Source: Lepidurus packardi (lineage: Eukaryota > Arthropoda > Branchiopoda > Notostraca > Triopsidae). From it: a stretch of DNA of 64,000 nt. The notes beneath the pieces are model-generated. The model saw only the letters and a list, made by a program, of their open reading frames with translations, made no database searches and was not told where the DNA came from. Positions 35,045 to 50,699 of this stretch are shown here, piece by piece. Both the position numbers and the translations under genes were made by a program. The stretch is taken from contig JAKZAN010000002.1 of the NCBI GenBank assembly GCA_023053545.1, positions 3,084,375-3,148,374 on the forward strand. The letters are read 5' to 3'. Numbering within the stretch: position 1 is the stretch's first letter; each line of letters begins with the position of its first letter.

Positions 35045-36814
35045 ATTCCAAAGATTTTTTAGATACTTTTTGAGCAATTGTTAGGGCTTTGCTGGATCAA
35101 AGCAGTTTGGCTTTTGTTTTTTTGCTTCAAACCTTGTTGCGACATTTCTGGCGAATTATTTGTCTCGTTACAACCTTGCCAATTGATGGTTTTTATATCT
35201 TTTCGAATTGATTTTAAACTTTTAACGATTTGGTTTGATTAGTGTTTTGGTTAACGTTACGTTACTTGTACATACGTGGGTTTTGTTTTAAGACCAGGTC
35301 CTGATGGAAATACAGTGACTTATTTTCTACTGAACATGATGTTTTTTTTTTTTTAATAATTTTGAAACAATTTTAGTTTTAATAAGACAATCAAAGAGTT
35401 AATAGAATAACTGGAATTTTCAGCATGCAGCGTGAAATGTATACCTTTACTGAATACGTTTAACTCCAAAAACACTTGGACACAAGATTTTGATGAATAA
35501 AACTTCTGAATAAACTTGATAAAGCGCTATAATTTCATTAAATGCTGGAGCAGTAATGTTCACTGAAACGAAATATATCGATAGATTTTTACTTGAATAT
35601 TATGTAATAATAAGATTGTAAGGGTTAACCTTTTCCCAACTTCAAGTAAAAAGTCGATTGTTCGCGACAAAGATGAACAAAAGGCTATCTCGCACTGCAG
35701 GAATGCAGAAAGGTCATCGGCATACGCACACTAAATATAATACCATACTATAAAACGTTGCATAAGTCTATAATTTCCTCTAATTAAAATATAACCTTAC
35801 CAGCTGTTTAAAAAGAAGTGCACTAACTAAAACAATGCGGCCAATTTGCGGGGAATCCAGGGGTTTGTTATCCTATCCAAAATAAAAGTTTACGGTGTTT
35901 TCCGTAAGTCAGGCGGGACTCCCAGTGTTACTAGACCATTCTGGGTTATGCTCAACTACGCAACAATGAATAATAAACATGAGCAAGACCGGATGATTTC
36001 ACTACCCGCACTCGTATGGCGTAACTTCAGCTTATTGTTACTTCGCAAGGCAGTTTTTTGTGTGGACTAAATTGTGAAACGGAAGTGACCTTGGTCAGTT
36101 GCAGCCAGTCAGTCAAGACTGATTCCAAGACAGACCTACTTATTATTGAGGAACTAATCCAGTTAATTATAAAAACCGCCAAAAACAGGCTTTTGTAGTT
36201 TGTTTTTCTTGGAAAACTGTTGCTTTACTTTTTCAAGGTTTAAATTAGTTATCTGATGGAATTAATAGAAGGAAGCATTGAGGAGCATAGATAATCAAAG
36301 ACAAAAGTCTTACTTCAAATTAGTGGGAGGGGGGGGGGGGGGGGGGGGGGACTCCGTTACTGACACTGAAATGAACGAGATCCGTCCACACGAGCCAACG
36401 TCGCAAGGCCGACTCACGTAAACCGCGAATGGACGAACTGACGAATCGCTATTGAAAACATACACGAAGTTAAGTATTGGCGCGAAGTTTTCTGAATTTT
36501 ATGCAGTTATATTCCACCATTTCACACTTCTAAGCTATTTTATGCCATATTTCAATTATGTTTTCATAAATTTGTCCTAAAATACAGAGCTTAGATGGAG
36601 GGAAGCTTTGTTTTTTTAGAGAAAACGTCTCTTTATTTTAACAATTCAAGGAACGGCAGGGTTTTATGTACAAAAACGGGTTGCAAATGCAAACCATAAA
36701 AAAGGCTGTGAACAGGTTTCGACAACTACATTGGAAAGGGGAAATGAAAGGAAAAACAGGACCCTTAACAGTAGGGTCTTTTTTTCTTTGGAGGTACTGC
36801 ACTGTACAAATTAC
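35045..36814. other. Convergent 3' region between the paralogous secreted genes
   Basis: AATAAA at 35496-35501 and 35509-35514 (plus) could end gene X. AATAAA on the minus strand at 36632-36637 could end gene Y. A run of 22 G lies at 36329-36350. No exon recognised. Confidence 0.5.
36329..36350 (+). repeat. 22-G homopolymer
   Basis: Uninterrupted G run between two tail-to-tail genes; length is probably variable or mis-assembled. Confidence 0.8.
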
Positions 36815-39800
36815 TCAAAATCTCGCCCAATTAGTAAACGAATTGACGAAAAGGGGACGGTATGAACCCTTCATAACATAGAGATTTTGAAGTTTTCCAT
36901 TGTTCAGGAAGTTCTTTTTAAAGGAGTATAAAGGCTTCTTAACGGGTTGGGAAGTAGTAGTCGTCGTCGTCGCAGGTACTTCGGTCGTGGTAGAAGTAGT
37001 AGCAGCCGAAGCTGAAGGAGTAGCATGGGTAAAGCCAAGTGGCAGATTCCAGTGGTACACGTTTTCCGGTCGGCCGTTCACATTGAACTCCAGTGGCACC
37101 TGATAAGACAAGATAATTATGATTAGAGCCGGTCTGTTGCAAGAAGGATTTACCGTTTCGAAAGGATAAGGTTGTTTGTTTCCCGCGTTGGTGGGCACCG
37201 GAATGTTGGGTATATAAAAGAAAGGTTGAGCCGGCAATTTGATGTAATACACGGTCGACTCTCCTTGTTTCTTGGAAGAAGACATGGACGGCATATCATC
37301 CCCGATCATTCGATTCAACCCCAGTCGTTTGAACATCGAAGAGGTCGACATGGCCGCTTCGCCATAGACTTGTGAAGTGCAAATAAGCAAGGTTGTGGTG
37401 AACAACAAGGAAGATCTGGGGAGAATAAGAAGATACATACAAATTATAAAATAGGTAGTGCTTCCTCTGGAAAGCAAACGGATACATGATAAAGATTTCG
37501 TTAGTTTCCCAGGCAAAAGCCAAGAGAACCAGGACCATTACTTGACGCCTAAAGGGACAAGTGTAGTAAAGGTCGTAAACTTAATGAGCAGGAATGGAGA
37601 GGGAATCTCTCAGACAAATATTTTCCAGAATCCCCCAGGTACGAGGTAGAGTGGTAAATATATAGTCAAAAGAATAATGTATAGTCAAAGTTTCTTTCTA
37701 GAAGCCCTGTATGCACTCTTGCGATTAGTCGTCACTATAACTAACACCCAGAACAACAAAAGGTAAAACTGAGAGCAAGATAAATGAGCATATCCACTTT
37801 TTTCCAGTAACTTTACATGTGTAAAGAGACCGCAATGCGACCATTAAAAAACTTGTATGATTACTGCTTACCCTCCCTTTGAGAAAAACATACGTGAGAG
37901 CGACGCCTCTGCAAAAGAACATTCGCGCGCTCAAATTGTAAGCATTTAAAGCGCGCTTGCATTTTCGAAAAAATTCCTTCCATAAGAGTAGACTGTTGGG
38001 ATACCCTTTTAGGTACGTACGTCTTTGACTATTATATTATCTTCTGTGATAATTTGCATTTGTGTATTAAAATCAAAGTCATTTATGTTGGATGATCATC
38101 TTTGTTCCCTCGAAGTCAATTCCAATAGAAAAGTCTAACGGTTAATAATACGTTTCCTCAACAATGAAAACCACGTTTTGTTTCCTTTGTGTCTCAAGAT
38201 TAGGAAACAGACGGGAAATTCAATCTGCGTCTTTCATTTGGAACGTTCGTCTTTGTATAATTAAAATAAATTCCGATTGGGAAATGTAAGTGTTTTTCCA
38301 ACAATAACGAAACGTTTGGAATTTCCTATTTTTTACGTCTTAAAAAAAAGGAAAACCCAAGAAGAAAATAAGCGGCAAATGGCAAAACTAGAGAAGTGGA
38401 CAAGTTTTTTGCAGCAAAGCGGACTCAATGCGAATCTAACAATACGAGAACATTCTTTCCTTAAGCACGCCCATTGTTAGGTAACAGTTTGCAAGACCGC
38501 TAAAACGTCCTTTTCGCTAAGAGCCACGGGTCGCCTGTTATAAAAAAAAGGTCCCTGGCATTGTTTAAGGCTCTAGGGGATCACAACGTTCGCTAGACAA
38601 ATAATAAGGGGGACATTTCCAGAATTGCACAATACATGTCCAGAAGTGTTCATTTTAATCCTAACTGAAGTTCAACGCCATATTTTGAAAGATATAAAGA
38701 GGATCTTGATTTTCTTCAACAAAAGCTTCCGTTAAAAGAAATCCAAACAGACGACAACGACTCCTGCAAATCCCGCTTGGAGCGAAATTTCAAGCAAGTT
38801 TGCAAGATTAACTGCAGAATCATTGCAAAATGCGGCCTGGAAAGAGAGAATATCATGTCTTGCCTTGTTTTTATTTTTAGATGTTTTTAGTGGTATTCTA
38901 CGGAGTATAGTTAAGGTTCTGAGCTTCTAATTATTTAGTCAATTCTTTTGGGTCCACATGAGATACTCAAGGTCGAGGTAGATCTTCCCCTAAAGCCATC
39001 CAAAAGCGAGCAAATTGGTCCCAAATCATTCCTTGTACTTTCTGCCCTATTGTCGAAAAGACGGCAAACCGACTCTTCTTCTTTTTCTTCTTCTCACAGC
39101 ATAATGAAGCGTATTATTTCCACTTCACGATAACAAGTCGCAACAATGAACTTCCTTGCCTTGCTGGGTGTTCCCCCACATTTTTTCGTTCTTGTGCACA
39201 TGACAATATACCCTTCGAGTAGAGGGTTATTCACCCTTTTGTAAGAGGGAGAGCCATAACAATGAACGTTAGCAACGCCATTCAACACTTGGCCATGCCT
39301 TATCGAGTTCAACTACGCCTAATTATACTCCTAATTAATCCTGTCAAGTGTATATTGCCCTTTTTCGAAAACAATTCCATAGCAAATGCTAAAAGGAATT
39401 AAAAAAATATTAGAAAAAATGGATTTGAACAACAATAAAAGGGAATTTAAAAAAAAAAACGTTTGGGAGCAAATTGTGCCAGGTGCACAATAATCCACTC
39501 CCATTTGATCAGAAAGTGGAGCTATTTGGTCTGCTTTGTTGGAAAAAAGAACAAAAAACTGTATAGACCAAACCTTTTTTTAAACGTTTCGGTGTTTCTG
39601 TCCGGTAAGTCAAGAATAACCGTAAGTCAACCGCGCCGGCGGTTGCCCTTTAGCGCACTTTCTTGCATGTATATTTTGGGAAATTCATTCGGTACCTTAT
39701 GATAAGGCAACAAAAATTGAACTTCTTATAAATCCCACACCAAAAAGAACGTCACGAAATCACGAAGTTGAAATATTAAGTGCGCAACCGATTCTCAAGC

Positions 39801-41251
39801 TTTTTTACTTCTTGGCACGCAAAACTAACTCTATAATGCACATTGACATCTTAACTGTTTGTAGTAACGAAATCTACATAAAAAATAGCAAAATAGTAAA
39901 CAGTGGGTTATCTATAGAATACGTTTTAAGTATGATGCAGGAAGTTAACTCTTGAGAAAGATAATAGAACGAGGCAGATTGTTCAAATTTAAAGTTTCCC
40001 ATTTATTTTTTACTTTGACAAAGATTTTTCTTGAGATGAGAATTAGGAAGTCCTAGCATGTCATAGTCAATTTTCTCACCGCCAAACGAGTTCCTTGAGT
40101 ACTACATGTATACAATACACACACCTGTTGCTCGTACACATCTAAACTTGGCTATGCGTGTACAACTGAGAAGTGTGTAGACCTTTTCAGAAGAAGTTAC
40201 GCTGAATTTGTCCGCACCTTGCAAAGACCGAAATGTGAAATACACGCAGCAAGAGCTTAATTACACGGTTAGAATATAGAAGGAAATTTTTTAGTAGTTT
40301 GCCTTCATCACGCACATTCCTGCTTTGACTTTTTATTTTATTTTCAGCCAAGAAAATTTAGAAATCGACCTTCCTATAGTTATTCAAATGTTGGAAAACT
40401 AGTAACAGTAAAATTTAAAAAAACTCAATCAGTTCGGCTTGGAGTCTCCCGAGCTCCAAGTCGGAATGGTAACAGTTGGATGGCAAGTCTCAAGTCGCAA
40501 GTTCGAAAAAGTTAACATTCTATATTTCAAAACTTGTCTCTTGACAGACAATTTGAATATGGGTTCTAGACTTGCTATAATGTGACATTTCCAACTTGGT
40601 AATAAACATTTGTATTTGATAGTTCAATATTTAAATTTGATAATTAATAATCTACACGCATGGCTTAGCATTCTAATATTGAATGATATTGAATAATATT
40701 GAATTGAACATTTGTACTAGAAACTTAAACTTGGGCATTTTTCAATCACTCAAGTTCATATTCCAAATTTATACTCATTTAGCGCTTTAAGTTGCTCTTG
40801 CCTAGAAAGTGCAATAATTTAGATCTTCGAACATTTGCATTTAGGAGAAATTAAATTTCTGACTTCCAAATCTGCTAAACTCGTTTGTTATCTTATTTCA
40901 TTACGTTATACCGTTATTCCGCATTACGATTTCGTTCTGTTAACCAGCCCTGAATAAGATATAAACCAAAACATTTAAACACTACATTGGATGAACGAAA
41001 CTTCTAGAAGTGGCTCTTCAAGATAAAACATTCAAAAAATTCGAAAGTCTAGACTTCTAGATTTTAACAATTATAAATGCAATTGTTCAAATTTTCTTAT
41101 CTTTTATCGGTATTTCGAATTGTCTATACATGGTCTAATTGTCCATACATCTGAACGAGTCATCTAAAATTGGAGCAAAACATTGGAAATAGAGATATGA
41201 CTAATAATAAATTCATGTTGGTTAATAAGCGTGTAAAACTTACGGTTTCAT
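36815..41251 (-). CDS. Secreted protein with IKLPxxPFFYIP motif (gene Y), paralogue of gene X
   Basis: Read right to left: an 8-nt coding exon (41244-41251, ATGAAACC before GTAAGT), a 3.8-kb intron, then 37154-37415 and 36815-37099, giving 184 aa. The joint makes MKPSSLLFTTTLLICTS, a good signal peptide cut near VYGEA. The mature part has VYYIKLPAQPFFYIPNIP (about residue 67), PLEFNVNGRPENVYHW, a Thr/Ser-rich linker and NFLNNGKLQNLYVMKGSYRP. Motif order, tiny first exon and phase match gene X. The 54-bp intron at 37100-37153 has no stop and is a multiple of three, so retention would add 18 hydrophobic residues; GT-AG ends and the interrupted motif favour splicing. A simpler model starts at the ATG at 37438 (MYLLILPRSSLLF). 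Function unknown. Confidence 0.68.
37416..41243 (-). other. Long first intron of gene Y (inferred)
   Basis: 3.8 kb with no recognised exon. Short frames at 38277, 39463 and elsewhere have no family features. Around 40665-40710 there is a small run of ATATTGAAT/ATAATATTGAAT repeats. Confidence 0.4.
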
Positions 41252-41470
41252 GGTGTGGCTGTTGGACTGGTTAATGGTTCACTGCAACTGGAATCACACG
41301 GCTATCTGAGTTTTCCCGCGTTCTAGTGGAAAACTTCCTGCTCGAACCTGTTCTTGAGTTAATAAAGGATAAAAAGCTTGCACAGGTCCACACACTTTAG
41401 GCTCGACCGACGACAAGGCGAAAACTGAAGATCCACTGGCAAGTGTCAGGTAGCTAAATAGCTTGCTTGG
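41252..41470 (-). promoter_or_regulatory. Promoter and leader of gene Y
   Basis: On the minus strand, a TATTTAG box (41460 to 41454) stands about 34 bp before TCAGTT (41428 to 41423), an arthropod-type initiator. The start codon follows about 175 bp downstream. The spacing fits a TATA-initiator promoter. Confidence 0.45.
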
Positions 41471-44324
41471 GCTTTTCCTTCCGTCTGTATCCTCCAGCTC
41501 ACACTTTTTTAGTTTTTCTTTTTTATCTTCTTACGGTTCCCGGCAAGTGAAAAAAGAGCCTTTTCCCTTTACTGTTTTTTTGCTTTAATAAATTTTGGTT
41601 ATGGCCGCGGGATTTTCAGACGCGTTGATCGTGGAAAAGAAAGCACCAATATGCGAGGTTTGTCACATAACGGATAAATTTGGCAGGGGAAATCAGCAGC
41701 CAGCACTTTGAAAAGTACTCCATTACCACCAAATTCTGCACAACATTCCAGAAGGTCATTCAATGTTTTGACCACCATGGGTTCTCACCCAACACCATTA
41801 TCAAATCGTTCAAACAATAAAAGCAAATTAGTTCTACTCCCCCCAAAAGCCTGCAATTATACCTTTAGTCTCTCAAGTTACAGCTGTTTTTATTCCCAAA
41901 GTTACGCTATAACGATGTAAAACCCGCGAAGAGTTCCGTACTACGGTACACACAGTAAAACAAGGGAAGAATAATATTGTTCTTTAATTAAGAAATCAAA
42001 CAATCCTCGTGAAAGTTTGCGCAAATCCTTGAGGGCGTATTTTCTCCCAATTCCAGGATTTTTGCTTCGATCATAAAAACCCATATGTTTCCGTGGAACG
42101 TGACAGTTGTTTGAAGATTTTTCGAAAGTTCTGGTGTGCTTGAACTTTTATGGCGGAAAGAGCTAGGAAATAGAGGTTTTATACAGTAAAAAAAAGAGAT
42201 TGGCGATAAATCAAAAGAAAACAAATTTTACGAGTAAAACTGTTCTCGTAACCTGGTTCCACTTCGGCATCCCCCGCATTATTATTTCTTTAGGGGGTAT
42301 TATACGATGACAAACAAGTACTCGTCCATTCCAAAGCGTAGGAAATTTTTGACAAGCCAAACTCAATCCTAATCACCTTCACAATGTCCCATTCGACCCA
42401 AACGTGGACTTTTTGCTCGTCAATAGCCCAGAAAACCATTCATGCACATCAGCTACTCAACGTAATTTTATCGAACAGAGCTGTCAACCAACAAAAAAGT
42501 CAAGAAATCCCTTTCAAAGTCTCTCAAAACAGGAACGGCCACATTTTACCCTAATTTTTTCGTTCGAATCATAAAAAGCTACCTAATTTAGGGCTCAATT
42601 ACGGGTTTATAAACTCAAGTAACACAAATGTGTCTTACTTTAGCAATGATCGAAAAAAATTTATACTTAAATGTGTTCTTTGATTTTGTAAGCTTGCGTT
42701 ACTTCAAGCTTTACTTGCTTTTTTACACACTTGATTTCATTCTAAGATCCAAACTTTTTTCTAATGGTTTTCATATGTCGTTTTTGTTTTATTGGGAGTA
42801 AAACTGGTTTCGCATTGGTTAAACAACAAAGCACACACATTCGCCCGCCAAAAATTAAAAAGATGGAGTCAAGTTAGGACCATGCCGGTTCCGGTTCCGG
42901 GTTTAATGTAATTAGAAACGCAGTATAACTGGGTTTTATGATTATGGATTTAGCAAACATTCCTAAATAATGTCCGCATTAACAAAAACAGACCACCCAC
43001 TAACTTTCTAACGGGAAGAGAAAGGTAATAAAAGTAGGCAAACCGTGTGAATTCGGAACATGTAATCTATAGGCAAGACGAAGGTTTACAAAAACACAAA
43101 TTTCTTATTTTTTTACGGGACTCGAAAACTAGTTACAAATATAGTAGCCCGAGCGGAAGAACGATAAAACCCGAAAAGGAAGTCATTCGTAACAGGAGAC
43201 AAATGTCACAAACGCGAGTTTCCAGAAATACGGTAACAAACCAAGGTTGTTAAAAGCCTAAAAGCACAACCACAAGGGAAACCACCCTTATTATATAACG
43301 GAGTCTTTGTGTACCCCTTTAGGCTTGTATGTATTAACCTAGTGTAATTTGTCCCTGGAAGAGTAAAACAACCAACGACGATAAAGCTTTCGATAATAAC
43401 AGTAACGGTAACTTGAATGCCACACTGTGTTGATCTGCTATATAACCTTCCTTCCGATTACAAATGTCTTTTCTTCAGCTGTCTAAGATGTTATTCTGGT
43501 TTCTAATGGAAAGACGAAAGTTCAAAACTAGTGCAACAAAAGCAATTAACTTGTAAGGTATGACAAGGACGAACGGTTTAGCTCGAGGCTCTTTTGCTTT
43601 ATAAACCAAAGAAGCTTCTCAAGGATGACTAAACACATCTTCTCCGTCTCATCCGGATCTTTCAAAAGCATCCCACAGCTCCACGTGAATGTTTCTGTTG
43701 TCTTGTGAAGACTCAAAAATGCTCAAAGACTCCATACAGGCGTCTCCATAACAAATGGATGACAGTTAACAGCTATTACTGACACTTCAATTACAACCAC
43801 GAATCCTCTCCAACCTCACTTGAAAGATGCAAATGCTAGTTGCTCGTGTAATAGCTTAAAACGCTTTTTGGGGCTTCCAGGAGAAATCCAAGATTCCGCG
43901 ACAGTGTAAACTTTGCTCTTCCAATGTCAGATTTAAATATTAAGACCAGAGTCAACAGCCTCTTCCAGTTTTTCTATCAACGCCAACGACCTGACCTGCG
44001 GCCATCTTGCATAAAATAGCAATGCCACTCGTCCTTGGACCTCACATGTGACCATCTGTTAATCTTTCTCATAGAAAATAAAGTCTCATACAAAATAAAG
44101 TCGAGAGAACTTTCATCTGACGGACTGTTTGGTTTGTATTGAGGGACGCTCCCGAAATGGTGGAAAAATTCGAAAGAAACAAGAGAAACCAAAAAGAAAG
44201 AAAGTAAAGAAAAAACTTAAGAGAAGATTTCAGTCTTTTTTACGCTTTACACAATAACTACGTTGAAACGCACCGTAAGGAAGAGAAGAAAGTGTCTAAG
44301 CTTTTGTTGTCAAGGAAAAGTCCC
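41471..44324. other. Intergenic region between gene Y and U2AF2
   Basis: No recognised coding exon. Should include regulatory DNA of gene Y and the U2AF2 3' UTR next to 44324. Short frames such as 41708-41920 and 43047-43253 lack support. Confidence 0.45.
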
Positions 44325-47887
<3,563 letters not shown>

Positions 47888-48612
47888 TATAATAAAACCA
47901 GTAGCGAAGGAATCAAAGACTATTTTTAGATTGGCGTCGTAGTTCTCCCTCTCACGATGCTACGAACGCAAAACAAACATGGCGGATGGCCGGTGCTAGC
48001 GGCTTATGGATGCAGTGCCATCTTCAGAAACGGAAAGTTACTATATTTTTCACTGGTTTTCGACAGCATTCGTCATCTATGGGGATCGGAAGATACTTGT
48101 GATGAAATAAAGCAAAATGCCTTCAGAGACTAAACATTTAAATCGTCTGGCGTTAAATCAACATGGCATGCACCTTAAACTAAAACAGCATAAGAACAGT
48201 AGTAAGAACACTACTGCAATCAACGCTATATTCTCAGAAACATCGTTTTAGGTGCACATAAACTATAGATTTAGTTGTCTCCTTTACTTAGTATATTAGT
48301 AATCGCGAGCGGTTTGCGTGGAATTGGAGTTTTTCTAGGAGATTATTTTAATTTCGAAGCGCTAGTCCTAGGCATTTCTCAAATCAGCTTTAAAATATAT
48401 ATTGTATGCATTTATTTGAAACCCAGTTTTAGCAAATGCTTTTTACTACATTTCGCGCGTAAATTTTTCGCGCATTCCGTTTATATGCTCGCCATCTATG
48501 AACATTATATGGTCATATTGTTAAAACTTACTTCAATCGATAAGTATAAGGTGAGCACATCTTAGTTTATGATCCATTTTACATTTCAACAATTTTAATT
48601 ATTTTGTAGGCT
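47888..48612. promoter_or_regulatory. Divergent U2AF2/ANKRD40 intergenic region
   Basis: The two genes diverge here. ACATGGCGGATGG at about 47978 resembles a YY1-type site near transcription starts. ATCGATAAG at 48536 is a DRE-like box just before ANKRD40. The ANKRD40 start exon begins after a TTGTAG acceptor-like site, so a non-coding first exon may lie within this stretch. Confidence 0.45.
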
Positions 48613-49549
48613 ATGGATGCGGTCAAGATAGACGAAGAGAAGTTGAGAGAAGCAGCTTGTTATGGCGACTTAGAAACCATACAAATTTTGGTCGCCAAAG
48701 GTGTTAATGTGAATGCTCAGCACAGTATCAATGGATGGTATAACTGTTCTTGAATTTTCTTTTTCTCTTGGCTAAAGTTTAAAAATTAATCCTGAAATTT
48801 ATTTTTTCTAATTGAACAGGACCCCTTTACACTGGGCTGCGAAGCGAAACCAAATAGAAGTCTTTAAATACCTTTTGTCTCATGGCGCAGACCCTAAACT
48901 ACCCTCTTCAAGTGGAGAATTGCCCATGGATCTCACCAGCACAAATATGATGGAAAACTCAAATTATTCCTCTAGTCAACCTTCCAGTTCATTAGCAATC
49001 ACGCCCAGTTACATGACCCATCCTTCCCTCAATCAAAAGGTCGAGATTAGTCATAACAATTCAGTTAATTCCCTTCCCAAGACAGCCAACACAACACTGC
49101 AGAATCCTCCAAATCCATCAACTGCTTGTCCTGCAGGTATTCCGTCTCATTTTCTTAGAGTCGAAGCCTAGTTTTTACTATACTTCATTGCAGAGTTGGT
49201 TCTGAAACTTCGAATCTGCGATAGTCCCGATTTGGACTACATCGAAATCGAAATTCCGCACACAGAACTCACTTACGACAAACTCTTCCACGTTTGTTGC
49301 GAAGAATTGGGCCTAAACCCCAAATACATAGAACGTCTACGCAAATTACCTAACACGGTCCTCCGTAAGGACAAAGACGTCCAACGCTTACAAGATTTTC
49401 AAGAAATCGAAGTGGTTTTAATCAGCAATAAAGTCATGCCCGCTGTAAAAACTTGCATAAGACGTCCATCAAGCATCAGTTCTAACCCTACCGATAGCAA
49501 CGGCTACCAATCCATCTCAGCATTCAAGAATCAGACCATCTTGTATTGA
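48613..49549 (+). CDS. ANKRD40: Ankyrin repeat domain protein 40
   Basis: Three exons (48613-48737, 48820-49136, 49194-49549) encode 265 aa. Residues 5-75 form ankyrin repeats (EKLREAACYGDLETIQIL, NGWTPLHWAAKRNQIEVFKY, LLSHGADPKLPSSSGELP). A Ser/Pro-rich linker follows. The C-terminal block (LVLKLRICDSPDLDYIEIEI, ELTYDKLFHVCCEELGLNP, RLRKLPNTVLRKDKDVQRLQ, FQEIEVVL) is the conserved ubiquitin-like region of the ANKRD40 family. The vertebrate protein is about 100 residues longer in the linker. Biochemical role is poorly known. The last exon is duplicated downstream as a decayed copy at 50703-50938. Convergent with RSL1D1. Confidence 0.95.
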
Positions 49550-49910
49550 ATTTCCCCTCTTAAAAATATTCCAAGGTGTCTACTTTTTCCCTTTTCCGTT
49601 GCCTTGAACTCGTTTTGAACTTTTTTGTTCTTAACCACTTTATCCACCGGCCAATCCTCCTGATCGCTTTCAAATTCTCCTTGGTCTTCAGCCTCGCTTT
49701 CCATATCATTTCCTTAGGGAAACAAAACAAACATTTTATGTGAATTCAATACAAATTAATATAAAGAGCAAAATAACCGCAAAAAACTTCGTCATACAAT
49801 CAATAGAGCGCATTATGCTTTCCAGTTATACGCTTTGCTTCCATCGTGCGTAAAATAGGAATTAACCTACAAAATGAAGAAATTTCGACAAAAATCACAA
49901 CGTGTCTTCA
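49280..49910 (+). repeat. Left copy of a tandem segmental duplication
   Basis: Aligns over its length with 50700-51300: same order of the ANKRD40 last exon, a shared 'CAGCATTCAAGAATCA' stretch, the RSL1D1 last exon and the AAATTTCGA(C/G)AAAAAT end. The ANKRD40 exon is intact in this copy. Confidence 0.85.
49580..49712 (-). pseudogene. Decayed copy of the RSL1D1 last exon
   Basis: Read on the minus strand, this matches the terminal exon of RSL1D1 at 50967-51098, including an AG acceptor, the Glu/Ser-rich start, EDWPV-encoding stretch and the AAAAGTAG stop region. An indel after the acceptor shifts the frame, and further small indels follow, so it would not give the same tail. It may still act as a cryptic acceptor or distal 3' UTR. 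Confidence 0.75.
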
Positions 49911-50030
49911 CGGCATTCAAGTAGGTTCACGTTCAATCAGATTAAATTACCATCCGATGGCTAACATAATATTGAAGTACGTCAAAAATTGAAGTTTTAA
50001 AAAAATCCGCTCCTGAGATCTCGGCCCTTC

Positions 50031-50613
50031 TCGACTTTCCACTCGTCCCCGAGTGGACATTTTACAAAAACAATTTTGGGGTGCCGGTAAAATGATTCTA
50101 CGTCTTCACCCACGACTCCGGACAGCTGGGCGGTACGCACACACAACAACTCCACGGCGGACGACTCCCGACCTCTTCCCAGGCATTATCCCTCTGGTCT
50201 CTTCCTCGGGTCACGACTTTTTCAATGGACGGCGCTCAAATATCGCTTCGGTGGTCGTATTCATTTCGAAAAACGATGACACGGAAAGCTTCTGGGCTAG
50301 GGACAGTAGGACTGCTGATAGGGTTCCGTGAGTGGTGTTCTCCTCGATAAAACGTTCCCTCTCAAAACTGTTCGTAGGATTTCCGTCCTACCCATGCAAG
50401 TCATCGACTCCTTCGAACTTCGGGGTTCATCGTCGTACGACGCCGGACAAACGGCGAAATCCTCAACACCCCAATCTCCGGTCCCGCAGTACGCCGTACT
50501 TAACCTCTTCCCGAAGCTCGGCCTATCTCCGACTTGCAAGGCTCTTACGTCTCCTGACTTCTGTTCAATCTGCAACAGCCGGATTCCTCCACGTCGAACT
50601 TTCCACTACTCGG
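50031..50613. other. G+C-rich insert of unknown origin
   Basis: About 580 bp clearly richer in G+C and CpG than all neighbouring DNA, lying between the two duplication copies. Imperfect direct repeats flank it: TCGACTTTCCACTCGTCCCC-like at 50031 and TCGAACTTTCCACTACTCGG at 50594. Frames up to 98 codons exist on both strands but overlap each other and match no family, so none is called. A solo terminal repeat or short non-autonomous element is possible. Confidence 0.5.
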
Positions 50614-50699
50614 ATTCGTGAGATATAGGCTACTAGGAATTTAAAATAGACATGAGCTTAATTAGATGTTTTCTCTGCTAATTCTTACATAAAGAAGAG

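Noticed and set aside
43977-44192. Possible extra minus-strand exon downstream of U2AF2
   Set aside because: U2AF2 ends normally at 44325 with YHRRDF; this frame is in its 3' region and has no motif.
50053-50628. Several 92-98 codon frames in the G+C-rich insert
   Set aside because: High G+C content leaves many frames open by chance; they overlap on both strands and match nothing.
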